Below are positions 16,008 through 25,061 of a DNA stretch of 64,000 nucleotides, piece by piece. The position numbers and the translations under genes were made by a program. The notes beneath the pieces were generated by a model. It had not been told where the DNA came from. It did not search any database and saw only the letters and a program-made list of their open reading frames with translations. Origin of the DNA: JAIQFL01 sp035295745 (GTDB taxonomy: Bacteria; Acidobacteriota; Terriglobia; Bryobacterales; Bryobacteraceae); NCBI GenBank assembly GCA_035295745.1, contig DATGIL010000098.1, positions 176,788 through 240,787 of the forward strand, written 5' to 3'. The number at the start of each line of letters is the position of its first letter. Positions within the stretch are counted from its first letter, which is position 1.

Positions 16008-19000
16008 ATGTGGATTGTACGACTCGCCCTCAGACGGCCTTATACCTTCGTCGTCATGGCAATGCTGATCGCGATTTTAGGTGTCACCGCGATTATCAGC
16101 ATGCCCGTCGACATCTTTCCCTACATCGATATACCAGTAGTCAGCATCGTCTGGAATTACGCCGGACTCTCGCCCGAGGAGATGGAGAAGCGCCTGGTCA
16201 CCATCTTCGAGCGCTCCATGACCACTACCGTGAACGACATCGAACACATGGAGTCGCAGTCATACAACGGTGTTTCGGTCACGCGCGTGTATTTCCAGCC
16301 GACTGCCAAGGTGGAACTCGCCCTGGCGCAGATCACGGCCATTTCGCAGACGTTGCTGCGCATCTTCCCGCCGGGCACCACGCCACCCAGCATCATTAAA
16401 TACGACGCGTCGAGCGTACCCATTCTGCAACTCGGACTCGAGAGCCAGACCATGAGCGAACAGGAGCTGTTCGACATGGGCCAAAACTTCATCCGCACCC
16501 AGTTGGCGACCATTCAAGGCGCTGCCGTTCCGCTGCCCTATGGCGGCAAGTTCCGCCAGGTGATGGTCGATCTGATCCCCGAGCAGCTTTTCGCCAAGCA
16601 GCTTTCACCCGCGGACGTCTCGGTTGCGCTCGGCAATCAAAATTTGATTCTGCCGGCCGGTACCGCGAAGATCGGCGACAAGGACTATCAGATCAAGCTC
16701 AACAGCAGCCCACGCATCCTGGATGCGATGAATAATCTGCCGATCAAGGTGGTGAACGGCGCGACCGTCTATCTCCGCGACGTGGCGCAAGTCCGCGACG
16801 GCTACTCGGTGCAGACCAGCATCGTCCGCGCAAACGGGTCGCGCGGAGCACTGCTTACGGTGCTTCGCAGCGGCAAGGCGTCGACGCTGGAGGTAGTAAA
16901 CAACGTTAAGAAGTATCTGCCCAAGATCCTGGCTGGCCTGCCACCCACACTGCAGGTGCGGCAGTTGTTCGACCAGTCGCTGTTCGTGCGCGCGGCTATC
17001 AATGGCGTCGTGCGCGAGGCGGTAACGGCCGCCTTCCTCACGGGTCTGATGATCCTGATTTTCCTGGGAAGCTGGCGCAGCACGGTGATCGTCTGCATCT
17101 CGATTCCGCTTTCGATTTTGGTTTCGCTGATCGTGATGAGCATGATGGGGCAGACCATCAACGTGATGACGTTGGGAGGCCTGGCGCTCGCCGTCGGCAT
17201 CCTGGTGGACGATGCGACGGTGGAAATCGAAAATACGCACCGCAATATGGCCATGCGCAAGCCGCTGGTGCGGGCGGTGTTGGATGGAGCACAGCAGATT
17301 GCGGCTCCGGCCTTTGTCTCCACGCTTTCGATCTGCATCGTCTTCGTGCCGGTGCTGTTGCTGACAGGCGCCGCCAAGTATCTGTTTACTCCGCTGGCCA
17401 TGGCGGTGGTCTTCGCCATGATGGCCTCCTACTTCCTCTCGCGTACGCTGATTCCGACCATGGTGCATTACATGCTGCGGCCGGAAGTGAAGCTCTACGC
17501 GCGCGGCGAACATGCGGAGGGCGGCACCGGATTCATCTGGAAAACTCACTATCTATTCAATCGCCGGTTTGAGTTGATGCGGGCGTCCTATACTTCGTTG
17601 CTGCACTGGTGCCTCGATCACCGCGGCCTGGTGCTCACGGGGTTCGGCATTTTCGTGGTGGCATCGTTGGGACTCGCGGGATTCATCGGCCGCGACTTCT
17701 TCCCGACGGTCGATTCGGGACAGATGCGATTGCACGCTCGCGCCCCATCCGGCACGCGTATCGAAGCCACCGAAGTGCTCTTCGCCGATATCGAGCGCGA
17801 GATCCGGCAGGTGATTCCGGCGCGCGAGATCGACACCATCATCGACAATATCGGGATTCCCAATGGCGGGTTCAACCTGGCATTTGGCGACAGCCCCACG
17901 CTCGGCGTGAGCGACGGCGACATCCTGATTTCGCTCAAGAGCGAAGACCACGGACCCACGGCGCAATACACGGACACATTACGCAAGCGGCTGCACGAGA
18001 AGTTTCCCGATACCGTGTTCTTCTTCGAGGCGGCCAACATTACCAACCAGATTCTGAATTTTGGACTGCCTGCGCCGATCGACGTGCAGGTGTTGGGGCG
18101 CAATGCTGCAGCCAATTACCAGATCGCTCACGACCTGGAAGTGCAGATCGCGCACGTTCCCGGTGCGGCGGACGTGCACATTCACCAGGTGATCGATTAC
18201 CCCGAGATCCAGGTGAACGTGGATCGCAGCAAAGCGGGGCTGGTCGGGTTGACGCAGAAGGACGTGAGCAACAGTGTGCTGATCTCACTCAGCGGCAGTG
18301 GCCAAATCGCCCCCACGGAGTGGCTCGACTTCAATAGCGGCGTCAGTTATTTCGTGACGGTGCAGACGCCGCAGTACCGCATCGACTCCATGAAGGCGCT
18401 GATGAACACTCCGATTGGCGTGCCTTTCTCGAACGTCAACACCAATACCGCGACGTCGCTGGCGGGCACCGCGAATGCCGGCATCACCGCGGTAGGAACC
18501 GGGCCGAATCAGAATTCCACCGCGTATGGCAATCCGGGTGCGGCGTCGAATGCGACCCAGCTTCTATCGAATCTGGCAACCACTACACGCGGAGTGGGCC
18601 CGGCCATCGTCAATCACTACAATGTGCAGCCGGTTTTCGACGTCTATGCCAACATCGACCGCCGCGACCTTGGTTCGGTAGGCTCCGCGGTCCAGAAGAT
18701 TGTGGAGCAGATGTCTTCGAAGCTGCCGCGCGGCACTACGGTGGAAGTGCGCGGCCAGATCAGCACCATGGAGAACTCCTTCTATCGGCTCGGATTGGGA
18801 ATGATCTTCGCGGTGGTGCTGGTGTACCTGCTGATGGCGGTGAATTTCCAGTCGTGGCTCGATCCGTTCGTCATCCTGATGGCGCTGCCCGGCGCGCTCG
18901 CGGGCATCGTCTGGATGCTCTTCCTGACGCAAACCACCTTTAGCGTGCCGTCGCTCATGGGCTCGATCATGTGTATCGGCGTGGCGACCGCGAACAGCAT

Positions 19001-19352
19001 TCTGATGGTGGTGTTCGCCAATGATCAACGGGAGGAAGGGATGGACGCGCGGTCAGCGGCATTATCCGCCGGCCACACACGCATCCGGCCGGTGCTGATG
19101 ACGGCGAGCGCGATGATTATCGGCATGTTGCCCATGGCCCTAGGAATGGGGGAAGGAGGCGAGCAGAACGCGCCTCTCGGACGGGCAGTGATCGGCGGCC
19201 TGATACTGGCCACCATCACCACGTTGTTTGTGGTCCCATTAGTGTATAGCCTCCTGCGCACCACCCCGCCTGTGGATTATGACCGGAGGATCGTGGACGA
19301 GGAGCACGAGTACTTGCGGGACGAAATGATGCTCCGTGAGGATTTGCAATGA
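16008..19352 (+). CDS. RND efflux pump, inner-membrane permease
   Basis: 1114-aa hydrophobe/amphiphile efflux (HAE-1) type RND transporter. The first membrane helix (FVVMAMLIAILGVTAII) is followed by the porter domain, a helix bundle with GGLALAVGILVDDATVEIENTHR carrying the conserved Asp pair of the proton relay, a second porter domain, and a second helix bundle. An unusual Asn/Thr/Gly/Ala-rich insertion lies at about residues 808-864. The ATG follows a plausible leader. Its stop overlaps the adaptor gene by four bases (ATGA). It should act with the adaptor and TolC genes that follow; the cargo is unknown. Confidence 0.95.
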   Translation: MWIVRLALRRPYTFVVMAMLIAILGVTAIISMPVDIFPYIDIPVVSIVWNYAGLSPEEMEKRLVTIFERSMTTTVNDIEHMESQSYNGVSVTRVYFQPTAKVELALAQITAISQTLLRIFPPGTTPPSIIKYDASSVPILQLGLESQTMSEQELFDMGQNFIRTQLATIQGAAVPLPYGGKFRQVMVDLIPEQLFAKQLSPADVSVALGNQNLILPAGTAKIGDKDYQIKLNSSPRILDAMNNLPIKVVNGATVYLRDVAQVRDGYSVQTSIVRANGSRGALLTVLRSGKASTLEVVNNVKKYLPKILAGLPPTLQVRQLFDQSLFVRAAINGVVREAVTAAFLTGLMILIFLGSWRSTVIVCISIPLSILVSLIVMSMMGQTINVMTLGGLALAVGILVDDATVEIENTHRNMAMRKPLVRAVLDGAQQIAAPAFVSTLSICIVFVPVLLLTGAAKYLFTPLAMAVVFAMMASYFLSRTLIPTMVHYMLRPEVKLYARGEHAEGGTGFIWKTHYLFNRRFELMRASYTSLLHWCLDHRGLVLTGFGIFVVASLGLAGFIGRDFFPTVDSGQMRLHARAPSGTRIEATEVLFADIEREIRQVIPAREIDTIIDNIGIPNGGFNLAFGDSPTLGVSDGDILISLKSEDHGPTAQYTDTLRKRLHEKFPDTVFFFEAANITNQILNFGLPAPIDVQVLGRNAAANYQIAHDLEVQIAHVPGAADVHIHQVIDYPEIQVNVDRSKAGLVGLTQKDVSNSVLISLSGSGQIAPTEWLDFNSGVSYFVTVQTPQYRIDSMKALMNTPIGVPFSNVNTNTATSLAGTANAGITAVGTGPNQNSTAYGNPGAASNATQLLSNLATTTRGVGPAIVNHYNVQPVFDVYANIDRRDLGSVGSAVQKIVEQMSSKLPRGTTVEVRGQISTMENSFYRLGLGMIFAVVLVYLLMAVNFQSWLDPFVILMALPGALAGIVWMLFLTQTTFSVPSLMGSIMCIGVATANSILMVVFANDQREEGMDARSAALSAGHTRIRPVLMTASAMIIGMLPMALGMGEGGEQNAPLGRAVIGGLILATITTLFVVPLVYSLLRTTPPVDYDRRIVDEEHEYLRDEMMLREDLQ

Positions 19353-20758
19353 ACAATACCAGGACAAGTGAAGACGGGCTGCGGGCAGAGATTGAAGACC
19401 TGAAACGGCAGTTGCAGGAGGCGAAGAACCACGACAATCACGGAACGGAAACCCCGAAGGGCCCATCGGCAGGAACGCTGATTTTTCTGACGCTGTTGTT
19501 TGGCGCGCTGATCGCCGCGGGCTTCTTCTTCGGATATTTGCCCAGGCAGCGGCGGGAGGAAGTCCTGGCGGCTGAGTCGAAGGTCGAGAGCCAGACCGCA
19601 CCGATCGTGACGCTACAGCCGGTGACGCGTTCGAGCACTACGGCGAATCTGGTGCTGCCCGGCAACGTGCAGGCGATTACCGAGGGCCCGGTGTTGGCGC
19701 GGTCGAGCGGCTACATCAAGAAGCGGTATGTCGATATCGGCGATCGCGTGAAAGAAAATCAGGTACTGGCGGAGATCGAAGCGCCCGAACTGGGGCAGCA
19801 GATCAAGCAGGCGCAGGCCGCCGTCGATCAGGCCGGTAGCACGGTGCAGCAGTCCGAAGCGGCACTGGAGCAGGGCAAGAGCAATCTGAATCTGGCCAAG
19901 GTGACCGCTGAACGGTGGCGCAACCTGCTGGCCAAGGGCGTGGTTTCGCGCCAGGAGAACGACACCTACCAGGCACAGTATGAGGCGCAACAGGCCAATG
20001 TGCAGGCGCTCGAAAAGGCCATCGCGGCGGCGAAGAGTAACGTCGCGGCGGCCGAAGCGAATCTGGCGCGCCTCAATCAACTGCTCGAGTACCAGACGGT
20101 GCGAGCGCCCTTCGCGGGCGTGATCACGCTGCGCAACGTCGATTCGGGAGTGCTGGTGACGGACGGCAGCACGTTGCTTTTCCGCATCGCGCAGACCGAT
20201 CGCCTGCGGACCTATTTGAACGTGCCGCAGGCGGATGCGGAGTCGGTGCGCGTGGGCCAGCAGGCCACCCTCACGATTCCCGACCAGCCTGGAGTGAAGT
20301 TCATGGGCACCGTCGCCCGTACCGCCAACGCCCTGGATCCGGCCACGCGCACGCTGCTGGTGGAGGTTCAGGTGCCCAATCCGACGGGCAAGCTACTGCC
20401 CGGAGCGTACACGGAAGTGGACCTCGCGGTACCGCGCAAGAATCCTCCCCTGCTGATTCCGGCATCCACCCTGGTGGTGCGCAATGACGGACCTCAGGCA
20501 GCCGTGGTGTCGCAGGATGGCGCCGTCCACTTCGCACGCGTGCAATTGGGACGCGATCTCGGCGATCATTTAGAAGTGCTCTCCGGCCTGGAAGAAGGGC
20601 AGCAGCTCGTGGTAAATCCCAGTGACCTGATCCGCGAAGGCGTGACCGTGAGGGCAGCCGGCTCCGCAAGCCCCGGTCCAACTCCTGGAGGTACGGGGGC
20701 CGGGACTACGCCGGGCGGTCCCGGTGCGGTGGGCAGTCACGCGTCTACCGGCCGCTAA
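19349..20758 (+). CDS. RND efflux periplasmic adaptor subunit
   Basis: 469-aa membrane fusion protein. A cytoplasmic N-terminal stretch and one membrane helix (GTLIFLTLLFGALIAAGFFFGYL) anchor it. Then LPGNVQAITEGPVLARSSGYIKKRYVDIGDRVKENQVLAEIEAPEL is the lipoyl half-motif, followed by an alpha-hairpin of about 80 residues (QAQAAVDQAG to AEANLARLNQL), and the second lipoyl half with VRAPFAGVITLRNVDSG. A beta-barrel domain and a Gly/Pro/Thr-rich tail complete it. It links the permease to TolC. Its start overlaps the permease stop. Confidence 0.95.
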   Translation: MNNTRTSEDGLRAEIEDLKRQLQEAKNHDNHGTETPKGPSAGTLIFLTLLFGALIAAGFFFGYLPRQRREEVLAAESKVESQTAPIVTLQPVTRSSTTANLVLPGNVQAITEGPVLARSSGYIKKRYVDIGDRVKENQVLAEIEAPELGQQIKQAQAAVDQAGSTVQQSEAALEQGKSNLNLAKVTAERWRNLLAKGVVSRQENDTYQAQYEAQQANVQALEKAIAAAKSNVAAAEANLARLNQLLEYQTVRAPFAGVITLRNVDSGVLVTDGSTLLFRIAQTDRLRTYLNVPQADAESVRVGQQATLTIPDQPGVKFMGTVARTANALDPATRTLLVEVQVPNPTGKLLPGAYTEVDLAVPRKNPPLLIPASTLVVRNDGPQAAVVSQDGAVHFARVQLGRDLGDHLEVLSGLEEGQQLVVNPSDLIREGVTVRAAGSASPGPTPGGTGAGTTPGGPGAVGSHASTGR

Positions 20759-20774
20759 ACGGAAGACTGATACG

Positions 20775-22616
20775 ATGTACCGATCGAAATTCTTAAGCTG
20801 TACTGTTGCGTTATTGCTTTGTACCGCGCCCGGCGTGGCGCAGTCGGGCATTCCTAGTCCCCGAGTCACCTATGAAAACTCGGAGCGCTTCCACTCGCTG
20901 CTGCGCGCCGGGAATGTGTATCTTTCGCTCGAAGACGCGCTCGCGTTGGCGATTGAGAACAACCTCGATGTGGAATTGCTGCGGCTGGCGCTGCCCATCG
21001 CAGACACGGACCTGCTGCGCGCCAAAGGGGGCGGGGTCGTGCGTGGCCTGAATTTCACTCTGGCAGAGGTGCCGGTGGGCGTTGGCGGGCCGCTGAGTCC
21101 CGTGGTCACGAACGCTGCCACATCGGGACGCGCCACATCGGGCACTTCCGTGGCCACCAATGCGTTGGAACTGGGAGTTCTGAGCGAGCCGCTCGACAAC
21201 CTGTCGATGCAGGGGACGATTTTGCAGTCGAACGGCACGCCGGTGCCGATTTTCGATCCGTCCATCGTGGGACAGGTCAACTGGCAGCATCAGACGACGC
21301 CCGAGACCAACGTGGTGACGACGGGAACCGATTCGCTGGTCACCAACACTACGATCGCGAATGCGGGCATCCAGCAAGGCTTTGCGAGCGGCGCCCAGGT
21401 GGGGGTGAATTTCAACAACAGCCGCCAGTCGCTCAATTCAATACGCAGTGGATACAACCCGTTCACCGGATCGAGCCTCGGGGTCACGGCCACGCAGCCT
21501 CTGTTGCGCGGTTTCGGTCCCAGCCTGAACCGGAGATTCATCCGCATCGCCGCCAATCAGCAAAAAATCACTTCGTTGCTTTTCCGGCAGCAACTCATCG
21601 CCACGGTCTACGGTGTGATTCGCCTCTACACCGATTTTGTGGCGCTCTTTGAAGACGAGAAGGTGAAGCAGGAAACGGTGAATCTGGCTGATAAACTGAT
21701 GGCTGACACCAAGGCCCAGGTCGAGGAGGGCACGCTTGCCCAGGTGGAACTGACGCGCGCGAATGCGCAGCTCTTTTCCACACGCCAGGATTTGATCAAC
21801 GCACGGGGCCTGCGCGAAGAGCAGGAGGCCATCCTGAAGAACGTCCTCACGCGTACAGGCAACGGCGATCCCGAGGTACGCGCGGCCCACATCATCCCCA
21901 CCGATGCATTGACGATGCCGGAGAAAGATGATGTGCGCCCCATGCAGGACCTGATCACCGATGCCTTGTCGGCCAGGCCCGATCTGAACCAGGCGCAGTT
22001 GCAGATCGATAACGGCCGGATTGGGCTTCTGGGCGCGAAGAACGCCACCCTACCGGAAGTCGACCTGGTGGGAGTGATGCAGAACAACGGGCTCGCGGGC
22101 TCCGCCAATCCGCTGGTCGCGAATCCCGACGGGACGTTCAGCGGCGGCTACGGAAGCGTGCTCGGACAACTCTTCGCGCGCAATTATCCAACTTACGGCA
22201 TCGGGGTACAGGTGACTCTGCCCATCCACAATCGGATTGCGGAAGCCGATCTGGCGCGCGACGAACTGCAGGTAAAACAGTCGGAAGTGCGGTTGAAGCA
22301 GTTGCAGAATCAGGCGCGGCTGGAAGTGGAGGATGCGCTGATCGCGATGCGGCGGGCGCGTTCGTCGTACGAGGCGGCGGTAGAAGCGCGGAAGCTGCAG
22401 CAGGAATCGCTGGAGGCGGAGCAGGAGAAGTTCGCGGTGGGTGCGTCGACGAGCTTTTTTGTAATTCAGTATGAGAGCTTGCTGGCACAGGCGAAATCGA
22501 CGGAAGTAGCGGCGAAGAGTTCGTATGTGAAAGCGCGCGCCGCGCTGCAGCGCTCCACTGGCAGCATTCTGGACGAGAATCACATCTCTTTCGATGCCGC
22601 CGTGAAGGGACGCTGA
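20775..22616 (+). CDS. TolC-family outer membrane efflux protein
   Basis: About 613-aa outer membrane channel of the efflux operon. The start at the ATG 20775 was chosen because it begins a good signal peptide (YRSKFLSCTVALLLCTAPGVAQ); the frame is open back to 20724 but overlaps the adaptor gene. LSLEDALALAIENNLDVELLR opens the first OEP repeat, and two long alpha-helical hairpins with RLYTDFVALFEDEKVKQETV and RLEVEDALIAMRRARSSYEAAVEAR are visible. It is larger than the common 450-500 residue TolC because of a Ser/Thr/Asn-rich insertion in the first repeat. Third gene of the operon. Confidence 0.93.
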   Translation: MYRSKFLSCTVALLLCTAPGVAQSGIPSPRVTYENSERFHSLLRAGNVYLSLEDALALAIENNLDVELLRLALPIADTDLLRAKGGGVVRGLNFTLAEVPVGVGGPLSPVVTNAATSGRATSGTSVATNALELGVLSEPLDNLSMQGTILQSNGTPVPIFDPSIVGQVNWQHQTTPETNVVTTGTDSLVTNTTIANAGIQQGFASGAQVGVNFNNSRQSLNSIRSGYNPFTGSSLGVTATQPLLRGFGPSLNRRFIRIAANQQKITSLLFRQQLIATVYGVIRLYTDFVALFEDEKVKQETVNLADKLMADTKAQVEEGTLAQVELTRANAQLFSTRQDLINARGLREEQEAILKNVLTRTGNGDPEVRAAHIIPTDALTMPEKDDVRPMQDLITDALSARPDLNQAQLQIDNGRIGLLGAKNATLPEVDLVGVMQNNGLAGSANPLVANPDGTFSGGYGSVLGQLFARNYPTYGIGVQVTLPIHNRIAEADLARDELQVKQSEVRLKQLQNQARLEVEDALIAMRRARSSYEAAVEARKLQQESLEAEQEKFAVGASTSFFVIQYESLLAQAKSTEVAAKSSYVKARAALQRSTGSILDENHISFDAAVKGR

Positions 22617-22632
22617 GCCCCGCCTTGCAGAT

Positions 22633-22791
22633 GTGGCGCAGACACTCATGTCTGCCGCGTCGAGACTCCTCTCGACGCTTTCCGCATTGCGCACCAATTC
22701 TGCATCGAGCACATTTGACTCCGGAATTGGCAGGCACCACGAAAAGCGTCGACAAGAGTGTCGACGCGGCAGACAGGAGTGTCTGCGCCAC
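22633..22791. repeat. dispersed tandem-hairpin element, complete copy (R3)
   Basis: Best example of the family. The left half reads GTGGC, then hairpin A (GCAGACA-CTCA-TGTCTGC), then hairpin B (GCGTCGAGA-CTCC-TCTCGACGC). A spacer of about 60 bases follows. The right half is the inverse: GCGTCGACA-AGAG-TGTCGACGC, GGCAGACA-GGAG-TGTCTGC, GCCAC. It lies 16 bases after the TolC stop. The layout, two inverted units each opening with GTGG, resembles REPIN elements. Confidence 0.9.
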
Positions 22792-22942
22792 AGCTCTACG
22801 GCAGATTTTGCAAACTGATGGGACTCTCCCGCCGAACGGGCGCATCGGGGCCGCGCAGATTCAGCAACTCCAGCTCTACGTGATCGCCCCGAACCACGAT
22901 TCGCGAATGATTGAACTCACCCAATAGACGCCCCTTGTAGAC
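22792..22942 (-). pseudogene. duplicated 3' fragment of DUF1080 gene, copy 1
   Basis: About 150 bases nearly identical to the 3' part of the intact DUF1080 gene at 23463-24182. Two internal stretches are missing: about 44 bases near the stop, and two pieces in the middle around the sequence coding for QLLNLRG. It has no start and lies between repeat copies R3 and R4. It is the outer unit of a tandem triplication of repeat plus gene end. Confidence 0.85.
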
Positions 22943-23103
22943 GTGGCGCAAAGACTCTTCTCTGCCGCGTCGAGACCCCTCTCGACGCTTTTCGCATTGG
23001 CGCACCAATTCTGCATCGAGCACATTTCACTCCCGGAATTGGCAGGCACTACGAAACGCGTCGACAAGAGTGTCGACGCGGCAGACAGGAGTGTCTGCGC
23101 CAC
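22943..23103. repeat. dispersed tandem-hairpin element, complete copy (R4)
   Basis: Same structure as R3 and about 90% identical to it by eye. The left hairpin A has decayed (GTGGCGCAAAGACTCTTCTC), while both right-half hairpins are perfect. Second unit of the triplicated segment. Confidence 0.88.
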
Positions 23104-23299
23104 AGCTCTACAGGAGCGGCTTGATCTTGATGTTGCGGAACCACGTGGGCCGAGGAGTGATTTTGCAGACTGATGGGACTCTCCCGCCGAACGGGCGCAT
23201 CGGAACCACGCAGATTCAGCAGCTCCAGCTCGACGTGATCGCCCCGAACCACGATTCGCGAATGATTGAACTCACCCAATAGACGCCCCCCTTGTAGAC
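23104..23299 (-). pseudogene. duplicated 3' fragment of DUF1080 gene, copy 2
   Basis: Second copy of the DUF1080 gene end. It retains the 44-base piece lost from copy 1 but has the same two mid-gene deletions, so copies 1 and 2 derive from one already-deleted ancestor. Small indels such as an extra C in GTGGGCCGAGG show decay. It is followed directly by repeat R5. Confidence 0.85.
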
Positions 23300-23458
23300 G
23301 TGGCGCAAAGACTCTTCTTTGCCGCGTCGAGACTCCTCTCGACGCTTTTCGCAGTGCGCACCAATTCTGCATCGAGCACATTTCACGCCGAAATTGGCAG
23401 GCACCAAGAAAAGCGTCGACAAGAGTGTCGACGCGGCAGACAGGAGTGTCTGCGCCAC
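23300..23458. repeat. dispersed tandem-hairpin element, complete copy (R5)
   Basis: Third copy in the cluster. It ends four bases from the stop codon of the intact DUF1080 gene. The right half has perfect GCGTCGACA-AGAG-TGTCGACGC and GCAGACA-GGAG-TGTCTGC stems. Confidence 0.88.
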
Positions 23459-23462
23459 AGCT

Positions 23463-24182
23463 CTACGGCAGCGGCTTGATCTTGATGTCGCGGAACCACG
23501 TGGGCGAGGAGTGATTTTGCAGACTGATGGGACTCTCCCGCCGAACGGGCTCATCGGGGCCGCGCAGATTCAGCAACTGTTTGCTCACGGGCGCCTGTTG
23601 AAGCCCGAACTCCAGCACCTTCACGCCGTTCAGCCAATGCTCTACGTGATCTCCCCGAACCACGATTCGCGAATGATTGAACTCACCAAGCGCAAAAGGA
23701 ACTCGCGGCGACGGTGCGTACACCGAATATAAGGACGCGGTCACGCGCGCAGGATCCGATGCCGCATCGGAATTGCGATCGTCCGCCAATTGGTACTCCA
23801 GGCCGCGGGCCCGCGCCTGGCGGCCTTGCTGATTCACCCACTCATCGCTTTTCTGAATGAGATACTTCACCCCTGAGTTTCCGTCCGCCAGCAGTTTCCA
23901 ATCGAATTCCAAATCGAACGAGCGGAAGGTGTCGGCGGTGCGGATATCCTGGAAGCCATCCTCGCGCACCAGCGCCTTCAGACAGCCGTCTTCGATCGTC
24001 CAGGAGTGCGTAGGAAACGGCTTGCCGGTGATCTCCAGCCAGCCTTGCGAGGTTGTCCCATCGAACAGCAGCCGCCAGCCTTGCTGCCGCTCCTCATCGG
24101 TCAGGCGATTGTGCTGCCCCGCGGCGCAGAGCGCAAAACCGGTCCATATCATGAAGCCCAATACTCGCCCGCGGTTCCGCAT
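23463..24182 (-). CDS. DUF1080 domain protein (3-keto-disaccharide hydrolase family)
   Basis: 239-aa exported protein with a single DUF1080 domain, a concanavalin-like beta-sandwich that some databases now call 3-keto-disaccharide hydrolase. The signal peptide (VLGFMIWTGFALCAAG) is followed by GWRLLFDGTTSQGWLEI, WTIEDGCLKALVREDGFQDI, FDLEFDWKLLADGNSGVKYL, and FNHSRIVVRGDHVEHWLNGVKVLEF, in the usual order. The ending ISLQNHSSPTWFRDIKIKPLP is also typical. It probably acts on extracellular carbohydrate. The PIG-L gene lies 18 bases upstream on the same strand. Its 3' end has been copied twice downstream. Confidence 0.92.
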   Translation of the reverse strand: MRNRGRVLGFMIWTGFALCAAGQHNRLTDEERQQGWRLLFDGTTSQGWLEITGKPFPTHSWTIEDGCLKALVREDGFQDIRTADTFRSFDLEFDWKLLADGNSGVKYLIQKSDEWVNQQGRQARARGLEYQLADDRNSDAASDPARVTASLYSVYAPSPRVPFALGEFNHSRIVVRGDHVEHWLNGVKVLEFGLQQAPVSKQLLNLRGPDEPVRRESPISLQNHSSPTWFRDIKIKPLP

Positions 24183-24200
24183 GCCGTATTCTTCGAAACC

Positions 24201-25061
24201 TCAGTGGAGCATCGGGAACAGTTGCCGGATACGGGCGTCGTTCGGCTGGGCGCCATACTCGCAGATCTCGAAGCCCTCATAATAGCGTGCCGCGTTGCCG
24301 CGCTCCGGCCCGTACCATTTCACCAGTGAGGCGCGCGCGGCGGCGTTTGGCTCTCGAGTGCGGGCGCGCTTGAGCCAGGCCTTACGATCCGCAGCGTCCT
24401 TGGGGACGTCGTCGAGTTTGCCGTCCACCCATGGCAGCCACTCGTAGAACTGCGAAACGTGCGAGTCGAGCGCATCGATCTTTTTGTCGATCACGGAGCT
24501 GATGTCGACGGCGATGTCCGGACGGAACGGATTGGGCCTCTGGAAATTGTCTTCGTAGTACAGAAACACCGGATTCTTGCGGAGCGCTGGAGTGTCGGGC
24601 AGGAGATTCGGCACCACTACCATGTACGCAGCATCCTGCACGAGAACACCCGTGTAGCGATGATCCGGGTGGTAGTCATTGGGACGCGGCGCGAGCACGA
24701 TATCCGCCTTCCATTGGCGGATCTGGCGGATGATCTGTGCGCGCACCTCCAGCGTGGGCAGCAGTTCTCCGTCGTGATTGTTCAGCACCTCGTATTCGAT
24801 GCCGAGTCGCCTGGCGGATTCGCGGGCTTCCGCCGCGCGGCGTTGGGCCAGTTCGACGCCGTGCATGGTCTGATGGCCCGCATCGCCATTGGTGACCGAA
24901 ACAAACTTCACCGCGTGGCCAAGTTGGGCGAAGAGCGCGGCGGTGCCCGACGAACGAATATCGCAATCGTCCGGATGGGCGCCGAAGGCAATCACCCGGA
25001 TCTTGTCCCCTTGCGCGAACAGCGCAGCCGCACCCGCCAGCATCAACACCATCCCTTTCAT
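24201..25061 (-). CDS. PIG-L family deacetylase
   Basis: 286-aa deacetylase of the PIG-L/LmbE fold, removing acetyl groups from N-acetylglucosamine-like substrates. The signal-like start is MKGMVLMLAGAAALFAQ, followed by the zinc motif AHPDDCD (His29, Asp31, Asp32) and the second site NDYHPDHRYTG (His131, His134). The frame is open to 25319, but the ATG at 25061 has a strong GGAGG eight bases ahead and begins the signal peptide, so the longer form is unlikely. Probably co-transcribed with the DUF1080 gene, which suggests joint work on extracellular sugars. Confidence 0.92.
   Translation of the reverse strand: MKGMVLMLAGAAALFAQGDKIRVIAFGAHPDDCDIRSSGTAALFAQLGHAVKFVSVTNGDAGHQTMHGVELAQRRAAEARESARRLGIEYEVLNNHDGELLPTLEVRAQIIRQIRQWKADIVLAPRPNDYHPDHRYTGVLVQDAAYMVVVPNLLPDTPALRKNPVFLYYEDNFQRPNPFRPDIAVDISSVIDKKIDALDSHVSQFYEWLPWVDGKLDDVPKDAADRKAWLKRARTREPNAAARASLVKWYGPERGNAARYYEGFEICEYGAQPNDARIRQLFPMLH

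Noticed and set aside
22876..23103. Open frames reading AQTLLSAAS-type peptides across the repeats
   Set aside because: They are translations of the palindromic element and occur in both orientations at each copy; they have no independent start signals.
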